From positions 1 to 32,454 of the forward strand of contig NZ_JAILKR010000097.1 in NCBI RefSeq assembly GCF_024693525.1: DNA of 32,454 bases, read 5' to 3'. The position numbers and the translations under genes are program-made. Positions 16,617 through 24,161 of the stretch are shown one piece after another. Every line of letters starts with the position of its first letter. The stretch's first letter is position 1. The notes below the pieces were generated by a model, which saw nothing but the letters and a program-made list of their open reading frames with translations, ran no database searches and had not been told where the DNA came from. Source of the DNA: Selenomonas sp. Its GTDB lineage: Bacteria > Bacillota_C > Negativicutes > Selenomonadales > Selenomonadaceae.

Positions 16617-18248
16617 TTAGCATACATACTGGATGCCGAGTTTTTCTGCCACAGCCTTATCCGTCGATACCAGTGCATCACTGCGGCCAATCGGCAGCGA
16701 GCTGTTGCCAATCGGTGCCATGAGCTTCTTGAGCTCCGCATCGAAAGCCAGTACATAATCGACGATTTTCTGTGCGCCACGATCAATGTCGAGGCGTTTC
16801 ACGAGGCGCGGGTCCTGGGAACAGATTCCCATCGGGCATTTACCCGTATTGCAGGAATTGCAGCGGCCCTGCTCGTTGCCAACGCAGCCCAGGAGCTGGA
16901 TCAGTACCTTGCCCACGAATACGCCGTTGGCACCAAGGCACATCATCTTGAAGGCATCGGCGGCCGCATTACCGGTCATGCCGATACCACCACCGCCATA
17001 AAGCGGAATCTGGCCCTGCAAGCCCTGTTTGACAGCGGCATTGTAGCAGTCACGAATCTTGGAAACCACCGGATGGCCCGTGTGGTCAAGGGAAACCTCA
17101 TTGGCTGCACCAGTACCGCCCTGAATACCATCCAGGAAGAACCCGCCGCAGATTTTGTACGGGTCACGCAGCAAGTTGTTGTATACAGAAACAGAAGTTG
17201 CCGAAGCAGCGCACTTGATGCCGACCGGGACACGGAAGCCAAAGGCGGCATTCATAGAAAGATGCATTTTCTGGACCGATTCCTCGATGGAATACAGGCC
17301 CTGATGGTTCGGCGGCGAAGCCAGCGTTGCTTTCGGAACACCACGGATAGCCTGGACATGTTCCGCTACCTTTGCCTCCGGCAGCAGACCGCCGTCACCC
17401 GGTTTTGCCCCCTGACCGATCTTGATGAGGATACCCGCCGGGTCCGTAACCATATGCGGCATTGCTTTGATGATGCGGTTCCAGCCGAAATGACCAGACG
17501 CAATCTGTATAATGAAGTATTTGAGATATTCTGATTCCAAAAGTTTTACCGGCATACCGCCCTCACCAGAGCTCATGCGCACGGGCAGGCCGCATTTCTC
17601 ATTGAGGTAGCCAACAGCCAATGCTACGGCTTCCCAAGCACGGGTCGACAGTGCACCGATGGACATATCCGAGAAAATCAGCGGGTAAATCCAATCGACC
17701 GGCGGCGTATGGCTTGCCTGAACGAGCTTACCATCCTTGAGCTCAAACGGAAGCTCTTTGGCGGAAAGCACGCGGCCAAAGGGCGAACGGATATCGAACG
17801 TATGGCGGGCTGCATCGAGCGACGGGTCCGTCATCTGGGAAATACGGCCAACGACAATACTGTCCAGCGTACGCTGCGCATTGAGGTTCGTACGGCCGCC
17901 GCGTTTGATGGGGCCATTGTCTTTTGCCAGCAGCGTGCGGCGGCTGTCCGGATTGCGCACCGGGCGAATGGCGTTGTTCGGGCAGATTTTCTCGCACATG
18001 CCACAGCCCCGGCAGAAATCCGTCAGGCTTGCCACCTGTTTGATGATGGGGCGCGCGACATGCGTATGCTTCGGTTCGGGCTGACTCCCCTCCGAAATCG
18101 TCAAAGACTGGCTCTGCGTAACCACTTTGATGGCCTTGAAGGAGCAGCCAGCAACGCAGCTGCCGCACATCGTACAGCGGTCAGCATGATATTCGATTTT
18201 CCATGGCAGGTCATTTACTGCCACGTCCTGAGTTTTTACTGCTTCCAT
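16617..18248 (-). CDS. Glutamate synthase FMN/Fe-S subunit (GltB central domain)
   Basis: 543 residues. The N-terminus has two 4Fe-4S motifs (C25, C28, C31, C35 and C79, C82, C85, C89). Residues about 150-540 are the FMN-binding TIM barrel of glutamate synthase, with GQGAKPGDGGLLP (278-290), SPPNHQGLYSIE (311-322), DGIQGGTGAA (373-382) and GGGGIGMTG (418-426). The cysteine loop at C463, C466, C471 and C476 corresponds to the 3Fe-4S cluster of GltB. It reduces the 2-iminoglutarate formed from 2-oxoglutarate and ammonia. The ATG has GGAGG 7 nt upstream. Its first 13 bp overlap the end of the amidotransferase gene, which implies translational coupling and a shared complex. Confidence 0.93.
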   Translation of the reverse strand: MEAVKTQDVAVNDLPWKIEYHADRCTMCGSCVAGCSFKAIKVVTQSQSLTISEGSQPEPKHTHVARPIIKQVASLTDFCRGCGMCEKICPNNAIRPVRNPDSRRTLLAKDNGPIKRGGRTNLNAQRTLDSIVVGRISQMTDPSLDAARHTFDIRSPFGRVLSAKELPFELKDGKLVQASHTPPVDWIYPLIFSDMSIGALSTRAWEAVALAVGYLNEKCGLPVRMSSGEGGMPVKLLESEYLKYFIIQIASGHFGWNRIIKAMPHMVTDPAGILIKIGQGAKPGDGGLLPEAKVAEHVQAIRGVPKATLASPPNHQGLYSIEESVQKMHLSMNAAFGFRVPVGIKCAASATSVSVYNNLLRDPYKICGGFFLDGIQGGTGAANEVSLDHTGHPVVSKIRDCYNAAVKQGLQGQIPLYGGGGIGMTGNAAADAFKMMCLGANGVFVGKVLIQLLGCVGNEQGRCNSCNTGKCPMGICSQDPRLVKRLDIDRGAQKIVDYVLAFDAELKKLMAPIGNSSLPIGRSDALVSTDKAVAEKLGIQYVC

Positions 18249-19342
18249 CTCTGTACCTCCAGCTCATCGTTGATTACTATGATTTCCCGCTCATTTGGAT
18301 AAATATCTTTCGTCTGGTCACGGTCCGGCATGATTTCATTGATGCCGCAAACCTCCGAAGAGATTGCCAGCATATCATCCGTGCGGCCGATGACAACCGG
18401 ACGAAGTTTCTTGGAGTCGCAGCAGGTAATCATGCGATTATCCGGCAGCACCCCAATGACGGTATTCGGTCCGTTAATCTCGAGATTGGCCAACGACTGG
18501 CGAATCGCCGTAAGGACCTCTTTATCCTCCCGCTGTTCGATTTCCTCGAAGGGCAGCGGGGTAATGACATGCTTATAATAGGTAAGCGGCCATTTGAGCT
18601 CATGATGTACATAATGAAGCGTATTGAGGAAGCACTGGGAATCGGACTCAAAACCGATATAGCCGCGATGCAGCGATTTCTGGAACTCCTTATTCTTCGT
18701 ATAGAAGGTATTCTCGCCGTTCGCACAAAGCGTATATCCCTGCAGGAAGAACGGATGCGCTGCATAACGCACGATATCATAGTTGGTATTCTGACGGCAC
18801 TGAGCTACGATTGACTTAGCAGCCAGGCAGCCATTGTCATCCCAAAGGTGGAAATACGTAGCAATATCACGCGGATCGCCGATTTCCTTGAGCGTCAGGA
18901 CATCCGGCCAGAAGGAATAGACAACCCCCTCTCCCGCCTCTTCGAGCAGTTTCCTGAGTGCCAGACGGGTATCGAGCAGCAGGTCTTCCTTCTGCTCCTT
19001 GGTCATCTTCTCGGCATCCTCCGGATAATCGTAGTTACGGAAAATGTAGTATGGCATTGCCTGAATATCAAGCCCCGGGCGTTTGTCCGGAATAGGAATC
19101 CATTCTGCCAGCTGCACGAAGTTGTGCGCATCCATGTATTCCTCTACAAGCTGCGCACCACGCTGCGTGCAGGCCAGGGATAACAGCGGCTTATCCTTAT
19201 AATCGGAAAAGATGCCGTACAGGTCCTGCATGACCATGGCAAATCCGGAGTTATCATGCCCTTCCTGCTGCGGAAGCATCAAATGCAGCGCCTTTGATGG
19301 CTGAATGGGTACTTTGCTCTTGATTGAACCAATTCTACACAT
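18236..19342 (-). CDS. Glutamate synthase amidotransferase subunit (class II)
   Basis: 368-residue N-terminal nucleophile amidotransferase. After removal of Met1 the catalytic residue would be Cys2 (MCRIGSIKSK). It hydrolyses glutamine and channels ammonia to the FMN subunit. The GHDNSGFA segment (about 48) and the ESDSQCFLNTLHY region are consistent with a GATase II fold. It is the first GltB domain as a separate gene. I chose the ATG at 19342, which exposes Cys2 and has AAAGGAG 9 nt upstream. An upstream ATG at 19396 would bury the cysteine and lies in the leader. It is first in the operon. Confidence 0.9.
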   Translation of the reverse strand: MCRIGSIKSKVPIQPSKALHLMLPQQEGHDNSGFAMVMQDLYGIFSDYKDKPLLSLACTQRGAQLVEEYMDAHNFVQLAEWIPIPDKRPGLDIQAMPYYIFRNYDYPEDAEKMTKEQKEDLLLDTRLALRKLLEEAGEGVVYSFWPDVLTLKEIGDPRDIATYFHLWDDNGCLAAKSIVAQCRQNTNYDIVRYAAHPFFLQGYTLCANGENTFYTKNKEFQKSLHRGYIGFESDSQCFLNTLHYVHHELKWPLTYYKHVITPLPFEEIEQREDKEVLTAIRQSLANLEINGPNTVIGVLPDNRMITCCDSKKLRPVVIGRTDDMLAISSEVCGINEIMPDRDQTKDIYPNEREIIVINDELEVQRWKQ

Positions 19343-19371
19343 ATCCGTCTCTCCTTTGAGATTGTCCTTTG

Positions 19372-19402
19372 TATATAATACATTGTCCCTATACAATACA
19401 TT
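19372..19402. repeat. Direct repeat in the glutamate synthase leader
   Basis: Two 13-bp copies (19372-19384 and 19390-19402) of the plus-strand sequence TATAYAATACATT differ at one base and are 18 bp apart. They lie between the predicted transcription start (about 19416) and the ribosome site. A regulator site is possible. No GlnR/TnrA consensus was found. Confidence 0.4.
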
Positions 19403-19422
19403 TCGACTGTAATGTAACTCCT

Positions 19423-19451
19423 ATTATAGGAAGACTGTAAACCAATGTCAA
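19423..19451 (-). promoter_or_regulatory. Strong promoter of the glutamate synthase operon
   Basis: Minus strand: TTGACA (19446-19451), exactly 17 bp, TATAAT (19423-19428). All twelve positions match consensus. Confidence 0.9.
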
Positions 19452-19604
19452 TATGCATATTCAAGCATAATATTCTGAAAAATATCGTATTTTCCTTGAT
19501 TTTACGCCATCTCAGCCAAAAACAGTGATTATATTTATACATTATTGCATAAATATGTATGTATACAGTTTACAGTTTTATCATTTGTTATACTTATTCC
19601 GCCA
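19452..19604. other. AT-rich intergenic stretch within the gap 19343-19761
   Basis: The 419-bp gap holds the promoter and direct repeat of the glutamate synthase operon and the terminator at 19611-19640. The remaining stretches (19452-19604 and 19641-19761) are AT-rich, without a credible coding region. GTATAC hexamers occur at 19561, 19683 and 19731, with a small TGTAT/ATACA dyad beside the second. I see no assignable function. Confidence 0.5.
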
Positions 19605-19606
19605 AT

Positions 19607-19640
19607 AAAAAAGCCCTATGCAGTTGTTTGCATAGAGCTT
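19607..19640 (-). terminator. Terminator, probably of the M23 peptidase gene
   Basis: 12-bp stem with one mismatch (19611-19622 with 19629-19640), 6-nt loop, six Ts following on the minus strand. It lies 120 bp downstream of the M23 stop codon. Confidence 0.75.
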
Positions 19641-19761
19641 CTACTTATTATTCCCTTTTGTTATGTTATGTATTTTTTTACTGTATACACGCATACAACT
19701 GCGTGAAACCGTCTTTATTCGTCTATGAAAGTATACATAATACTTGTGCTGGCAGAACCTA

Positions 19762-20727
19762 TCAATGAAGGTACGATGCGGGATTTACCGGTTCGCCACC
19801 AATGCGCACCTCATAATGGACGTGCGGCCCCGTAGAAAAGCCGGTGCTGCCCATGTAGGCAATGACCTGACCGCGACGAACATATTGGCCAGGGGTGACA
19901 ACAACCTGCATGGCATGACCATAGCGAGTCATGATGCCATTGCCATGGTCAATATCCACCATATTGCCATAGCCGCCATCATTCCAGCCAGCCGTCGTGA
20001 CTACGCCGTCTGCCGTAGCCAAAATCGGCGTACCGGCATCATTGGCAATGTCGATACCCGGATGGAAATCCGATCCATTCCAACGGAGGCCAAACGGCGA
20101 GGAAACGTCACCATGCGCTGGCCAGATGGACGGGGTCGTACTGCCGCCCAGCAGCGGGTTGTAACCGAGTTTTTCCTGACGGTCCTTGATATGCTGCTGT
20201 AACTCCATAAGGGACTCACGGCGCTGGGTAATCCCTTGCTCCACCAAAGTGAGTACCTGGCCGATATTGTTCAAATCCGGCTGAACGACTGGTCCCCCCT
20301 GACCATCGTGTTTACCGTCACCATTGCCACTGGCATCTGGATTCTGCGCCGCTGGTGCATTGGCATCCTGCGCCGGTGCCATTCCAGTCATTTGACGCAG
20401 TTCGTTTTCTACCTGTTTCAACTGCTCCATCTCATCCTGCAGGTCATTGGCTTTCTTCGAAAGCTGCAGCAATTGCTCCTGCTGGATCGTATTTACTTCC
20501 CGAAGTTCGCGAATCTCGCTTTGCCCACTCTGCGCCGCAAAGGTACTGTATACCGAGTAGCTGAACGCCCCCACAAAGAGCAGCGCACCAACAGCCAGCG
20601 AAGCAACCCCAATCTTGAGGTTGCGTTCGGACAAATGGATTTTCTTGACATCGCCGCCATTAGGCGGAATGAATTTAATCGTATACTTCGGTGATTCCTT
20701 TATCTCTGGTTTCTTCTCGTCTGCCAA
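19762..20727 (-). CDS. M23-family peptidoglycan endopeptidase, membrane anchored
   Basis: 321 residues. A cytoplasmic N-terminus is followed by one membrane helix (about 38-60), coiled coil (about 67-115), a Gly/Pro/Asp-rich linker (118-150), a second helical stretch (155-187) and a LytM/M23 domain. The zinc motif is intact: His222 and Asp226 (HPGIDIAN) and His302/His304 (GPHVHYEV). It should cut peptide cross-links in peptidoglycan during growth or division, or act as an activator. Start choice: TTG at 20727 with GGAGG exactly 7 nt upstream. An ATG at 20796 would have no ribosome site and would add an implausible extension. It follows the DUF4446-like gene after a terminator. Confidence 0.92.
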   Translation of the reverse strand: MADEKKPEIKESPKYTIKFIPPNGGDVKKIHLSERNLKIGVASLAVGALLFVGAFSYSVYSTFAAQSGQSEIRELREVNTIQQEQLLQLSKKANDLQDEMEQLKQVENELRQMTGMAPAQDANAPAAQNPDASGNGDGKHDGQGGPVVQPDLNNIGQVLTLVEQGITQRRESLMELQQHIKDRQEKLGYNPLLGGSTTPSIWPAHGDVSSPFGLRWNGSDFHPGIDIANDAGTPILATADGVVTTAGWNDGGYGNMVDIDHGNGIMTRYGHAMQVVVTPGQYVRRGQVIAYMGSTGFSTGPHVHYEVRIGGEPVNPASYLH

Positions 20728-20802
20728 AGTAAAGCCTCCAAACACTTTCAATAAAATAATCCACGGACCTACAAATTCCCTGGATTGCTTCACCAATAAA
20801 TA

Positions 20803-20835
20803 AAAAACCTTATGCCATTATAGCATAAGGTTTTT
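20803..20835 (-). terminator. Terminator of the DUF4446-like gene
   Basis: 13-bp perfect stem (20803-20815 with 20823-20835), 7-nt loop, flanked by T-runs on the minus strand, 36 bp after the stop codon. Confidence 0.85.
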
Positions 20836-20870
20836 GTTTTTTAAAGGTTTTTCTACTATATAATATACCC

Positions 20871-21380
20871 TTACTGGGCCTTTGCCATGGCATCGTGCAG
20901 GGCCTGTTCCTCTTCCTGCGTCAGCGTGTAAGAGGAAGTTCCGTTCTCAATTGGCTTTACGTAACTGCGGGAATCCTCACGGCCAAAGATGCTGGACAGT
21001 ATCACACCGTTATTGTAGGAATCCAGCAAAGCCACCGCATAGCTCAAATCACTGCCCATGTCTTCAAAGGCCCGGAAACGGACAACGCCTACCCGCGTAA
21101 CCGCAATCTGGAGCAGTGCATCCATTCGCTTGTTCTCGTTATCGATGCGCTGATTCTCCTCTACCACATGACGAACCTCGTCGATATGCCCCATGAGCAG
21201 GCGCTCGAGATTCGCACCATCAACGCCAGTCATCATCTTGCGATAGCGCTTCTTCATATAACTGAGCTTCATCGCCTGGTTAATCATAATCCCCAACATA
21301 ATTACCATAATCACTGCCATAGCGGCAACAATAAACGGCATATTATTCGTCATTATCTTCATGAACTGCTGAATATCCAT
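20871..21380 (-). CDS. DUF4446-like membrane protein next to parB
   Basis: 169 residues: one membrane helix (about 14-35), a charged coiled-coil segment (KKRYRKMM, HIDEVRHVVEENQRIDNENKRMDAL), then VGVVRFRAFEDMGSDLSYAVALLDSYNNGVILSSIFGREDSRSYVK in outline. That last part is the DUF4446 core as I know it. Members are commonly found beside parB in Firmicutes and have no known function. The ATG has only a distant GGGAG (13 nt), so translation may be weak. A parS-like site (21429-21444) lies between this gene and parB. Confidence 0.82.
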   Translation of the reverse strand: MDIQQFMKIMTNNMPFIVAAMAVIMVIMLGIMINQAMKLSYMKKRYRKMMTGVDGANLERLLMGHIDEVRHVVEENQRIDNENKRMDALLQIAVTRVGVVRFRAFEDMGSDLSYAVALLDSYNNGVILSSIFGREDSRSYVKPIENGTSSYTLTQEEEQALHDAMAKAQ

Positions 21381-21428
21381 TGTTTATTGAATGCTCCCTT
21401 TCTCTGCTTCCCGTTTCAGGCATCCGAT

Positions 21429-21444
21429 TGTTGCACGTGAAACA
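21429..21444. other. parS-like ParB-binding site 2
   Basis: TGTTGCACGTGAAACA, one mismatch to consensus, between parB and the DUF4446-like gene. The surrounding 18 bp are identical to site 1. Confidence 0.82.
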
Positions 21445-21496
21445 AATTTGCGAACCTTTAATCGCAGACTTCTAATATTATAACGCCTTTATTCCG

Positions 21497-21515
21497 AATT
21501 TGCTATAAGCAAATT
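21497..21515 (-). terminator. Small hairpin after parB
   Basis: Stem AATTTGC/GCAAATT (21497-21503 with 21509-21515) and a 5-nt loop, 7 bp after the parB stop codon. It has no clear T-run, so termination is doubtful. Confidence 0.35.
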
Positions 21516-21521
21516 TTCCCA

Positions 21522-22472
21522 TCACACGGTAAATTTCTGAGATAAAGAGATTTGCCGCAGAGCGTCAATCTTCTTTTTCTTGACCTGTTCTTCCCGCTCA
21601 AGAATCAACCCCATGATGCGTTCCAAATCCTCCGGGGAGTAGAACTCAATTTCAATCTTGCTCTTTTTCTTGCCCGGATGAATTTTGACCTGGGTACCAA
21701 AAAGATGGGTGAGTTTATCCACGGCATCTGTCAAAAATACATCCTGCTGTTTTTTATCTTTCTGCACAGCCTCCGGTTTATCCTTGAAATAATCCGGATT
21801 ATCCTGCAATTTCTTTACCAAGGCCTCACATTGACGCGCCGAAAGGTCTTCTGCCTGAATGTATTCGGCGGCTTCCCGCTGCAACTTCTGATTCTCGATG
21901 GAAAGCAGCGGTTTTGCCTGTCCCATAGACAGAGCACCATTAGCCACGTAATCCTGTACTTGTAGTTCCAGCTTCAGCAAGCGCAGGAAATTGGCGATAT
22001 GGGAACGGCTGCGGCCGATTTTCTTGGCCATATCGTCCTGGGTCATGCCGAACTCTTTCATCAAGCGATTATAGGCCTTGGCCTCTTCGATAGCATTCAA
22101 GTCTTCGCGCTGGATGTTTTCAATCAGGGCGATTTCACTGACTTCGGCATCGTTGTATTCACGAATCATAGCCGGTACCGTCTTTAATCCAGCCAGTTTG
22201 GCAGCCCGCAGGCGGCGCTCACCTGCAATCAGTTCATACCCCGTTCCCGGCAGTTTGCGGACCAGCAGCGGCTCTAGGATACCAATCCGTTTTACCGAGT
22301 CCTTCAACGTATCAAGTGCCGATTCATCAAATTCCTGACGGGGCTGGTAGCGATTGGCCTTGATATCCGCTACATTCAGTTCCTGGACTTTATCCTTGGC
22401 CGGTGTAAGTTTCGTATCCTTGAGCAGTGCTCCCAGACCTTTGCCCAAGCCACCATGTGCCTTATTTGCCAC
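21522..22472 (-). CDS. parB: Chromosome-partitioning protein ParB (Spo0J)
   Basis: 316 residues. The N-terminal CTPase/ParB domain has the KGLGALL tip, the RYQPRQEFD segment (41-49), GERRLRA (84-90) and IENIQREDLN (about 117-126). A KorB-like helix-turn-helix follows (MTQDDMAKKIGRSRSHIANFLRLLKL), and the C-terminal dimerisation region is rich in lysine. It loads at parS, spreads as a CTP clamp and helps condensin loading and origin segregation. Start: GTG at 22472, with GAGGTG 7 nt upstream. The TTG two codons earlier is too close to that site. It overlaps the end of parA by 11 bp. Confidence 0.97.
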   Translation of the reverse strand: MANKAHGGLGKGLGALLKDTKLTPAKDKVQELNVADIKANRYQPRQEFDESALDTLKDSVKRIGILEPLLVRKLPGTGYELIAGERRLRAAKLAGLKTVPAMIREYNDAEVSEIALIENIQREDLNAIEEAKAYNRLMKEFGMTQDDMAKKIGRSRSHIANFLRLLKLELQVQDYVANGALSMGQAKPLLSIENQKLQREAAEYIQAEDLSARQCEALVKKLQDNPDYFKDKPEAVQKDKKQQDVFLTDAVDKLTHLFGTQVKIHPGKKKSKIEIEFYSPEDLERIMGLILEREEQVKKKKIDALRQISLSQKFTV

Positions 22473-23223
22473 GAGCAATCACCTCTTTCGCCAATTTCAA
22501 GTATACCTCGGCCCCTTTGGAGCGCTTATCGTAGTAGAGAATCGGCTCCCCATAGGACGGAGCCTCTGACAAGCGAACCGTACGCGGAATCATCGTTTTA
22601 TAGACCGTATCGCCAAAGTTATTGCGCACTTCATCTACCACTTGCTCCGACAGCTTCGTGCGGGAATCAAACATCGTCATAAGAACGCCCTCAACCTCCA
22701 GCTGGGGATTGAGATTGCTACGCACCAGTTCAATGGTATTCATGAGCTGGGATACCCCCTCCAGGGCATAAAATTCGCACTGGATTGGCATCAGCACAGA
22801 ATCGGCAGCTGCCAGGGAGTTCAGCGTCAACAGTCCCAAGGATGGCGGGCAGTCGATGATGATGTAATCATAGTTTTCCTTTACGCTGTCCAAGGCCTTC
22901 TTGAGACGGGTCTCTCGGGAGATAGCCGCCACCAGTTCAACCTCAGCACCAGCCAGTTCGATGTTAGCCGGCAGCACATCCACCTTGAACTCCGTTTTCT
23001 GGATGACATCCTGAACGGCCACATTATCAATCAAGACATGATAGATAGTCTGCTCCAATGCCGATTTATCAATACCGTAACCACTGCTGGCATTGCCCTG
23101 AGGATCACAGTCCACCAGCAATACTTTTTTCTTCTTTTCGGCCAGGCAGGCTGCCAGATTAACGGATGTGGTCGTCTTGCCGACGCCGCCTTTCTGATTT
23201 GCCACCGCAATAATCTTTGTCAA
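22462..23223 (-). CDS. parA: Chromosome-partitioning ATPase ParA (Soj)
   Basis: 253-residue deviant Walker ATPase that works with ParB and parS in origin segregation and, in relatives, tunes DnaA activity. The Walker motif is KGGVGKTT (11-18), the ADP-binding DCDPQGNASSG follows at about 38, and IIDCPPSLGLLTLN is the Walker B region. MTKIIAVANQKGG matches the usual Soj N-terminus when the TTG at 23223 is used, and GGTGG lies 5 nt upstream. A GTG at 23235 (four residues longer) is the alternative. It is transcribed divergently from the MetH reactivation gene, with the consensus parS between. Confidence 0.96.
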   Translation of the reverse strand: MTKIIAVANQKGGVGKTTTSVNLAACLAEKKKKVLLVDCDPQGNASSGYGIDKSALEQTIYHVLIDNVAVQDVIQKTEFKVDVLPANIELAGAEVELVAAISRETRLKKALDSVKENYDYIIIDCPPSLGLLTLNSLAAADSVLMPIQCEFYALEGVSQLMNTIELVRSNLNPQLEVEGVLMTMFDSRTKLSEQVVDEVRNNFGDTVYKTMIPRTVRLSEAPSYGEPILYYDKRSKGAEVYLKLAKEVIARGK

Positions 23224-23404
23224 CGAATCCACCACTTTCTCTAGGTTAAAAACATTACAGTTTTTCTTGTAAAATCTTGCTGAAATAAGTATAATTGTTA
23301 CGATAATATTAACTAGATAAACAGTTGTTATTATATGTTTTCAGCAGAAAACTTCGCTTCATTTCACTACTTTATATAATAATATGAAATGACGGAAAAG
23401 CCAA

Positions 23405-23420
23405 TGTTTCACGTGAAACA
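23405..23420. other. parS consensus site
   Basis: TGTTTCACGTGAAACA, exact consensus, within a 20-bp perfect palindrome (23403-23422), between parA and the MetH reactivation gene. Confidence 0.95.
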
Positions 23421-23466
23421 TTTCCAAAAAAATATTTCTGCCCAGGTGCGAAAGGATGTGAAGCGA

Positions 23467-24147
23467 ATGCCTATCTACAATGCACCACTATTAGCCATCG
23501 ATGCCAAAGAAACCAGACGGTATGCCGGCCTGATGAAGGCGGAGAACTTTGACGAAAGCAAAATCGAGGAAGCCTGCCAGGACGCCCGGCTTCTGGCTTC
23601 CCCCAAAGGAATCTGGGAAGTTTACGACTACGACTGTGAAAACCAGGAAGTAAAAGCCGCACCAACCTGCATTCTGAAAGGGATAAAGATTGGCGCCCAT
23701 CTTGCCGGCTGTGAAAAAGTCATCGCCCTAGCAGCAACCGTGGGCGAAACCATCGAAGAAACCGTGACCCAGCGCTTTGAGGAAGGGCAATATGCCTCCT
23801 CAGTGCTACTAGACGCTGCCGCCACTGCGGCCGTAGAACAAGTCGCCGATGCCATGGAAAAGGCCATCCGCCCTAAAGCTGCTGCAAAAGGCTATGGCAT
23901 GCGCTGGCGGTTCAGCCCCGGCTACGGCGATTGGCCCATCGAGCAGCAGCCGGAACTCATCCGTCTCACCGGTGCGGCCAATATCGGTATTCAACTATCC
24001 TCATCGATGATGCTGATTCCCCGAAAAAGCATAACGGCTATAATTGGACTATATAAGGAAGACAAATCAAAACCAGAAGCAGCCGTTACTCACAAAAAAG
24101 GCTGTGCAGCCTGTCCGAAAACAGACTGTCCTTCCCGAAATGTATAA
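23467..24147 (+). CDS. MetH reactivation-domain protein (separate polypeptide)
   Basis: 226 residues homologous to the C-terminal activation domain of cobalamin-dependent methionine synthase. That domain binds S-adenosylmethionine and remethylates oxidised B12. The SAM motif is RFSPGYGDWP (R148 onward). The C-terminus adds a Cys cluster (CAACPKTDCPS). The next gene is a MetH without this domain, so together they make a full enzyme. Start: ATG 23467 with AAAGGA about 10 nt upstream. An in-frame ATG at 23389 has no ribosome site, and its reading would run through parS. It ends 14 bp before the metH start. Confidence 0.92.
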   Translation: MPIYNAPLLAIDAKETRRYAGLMKAENFDESKIEEACQDARLLASPKGIWEVYDYDCENQEVKAAPTCILKGIKIGAHLAGCEKVIALAATVGETIEETVTQRFEEGQYASSVLLDAAATAAVEQVADAMEKAIRPKAAAKGYGMRWRFSPGYGDWPIEQQPELIRLTGAANIGIQLSSSMMLIPRKSITAIIGLYKEDKSKPEAAVTHKKGCAACPKTDCPSRNV

Positions 24148-24161
24148 GGAGCGTGACCTTT

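Noticed and set aside
19343..19761. Small RNA or riboswitch in the gap before the glutamate synthase operon
   Set aside because: Only a terminator for the upstream M23 gene and AT-rich sequence were seen. No conserved RNA motif was recognised.
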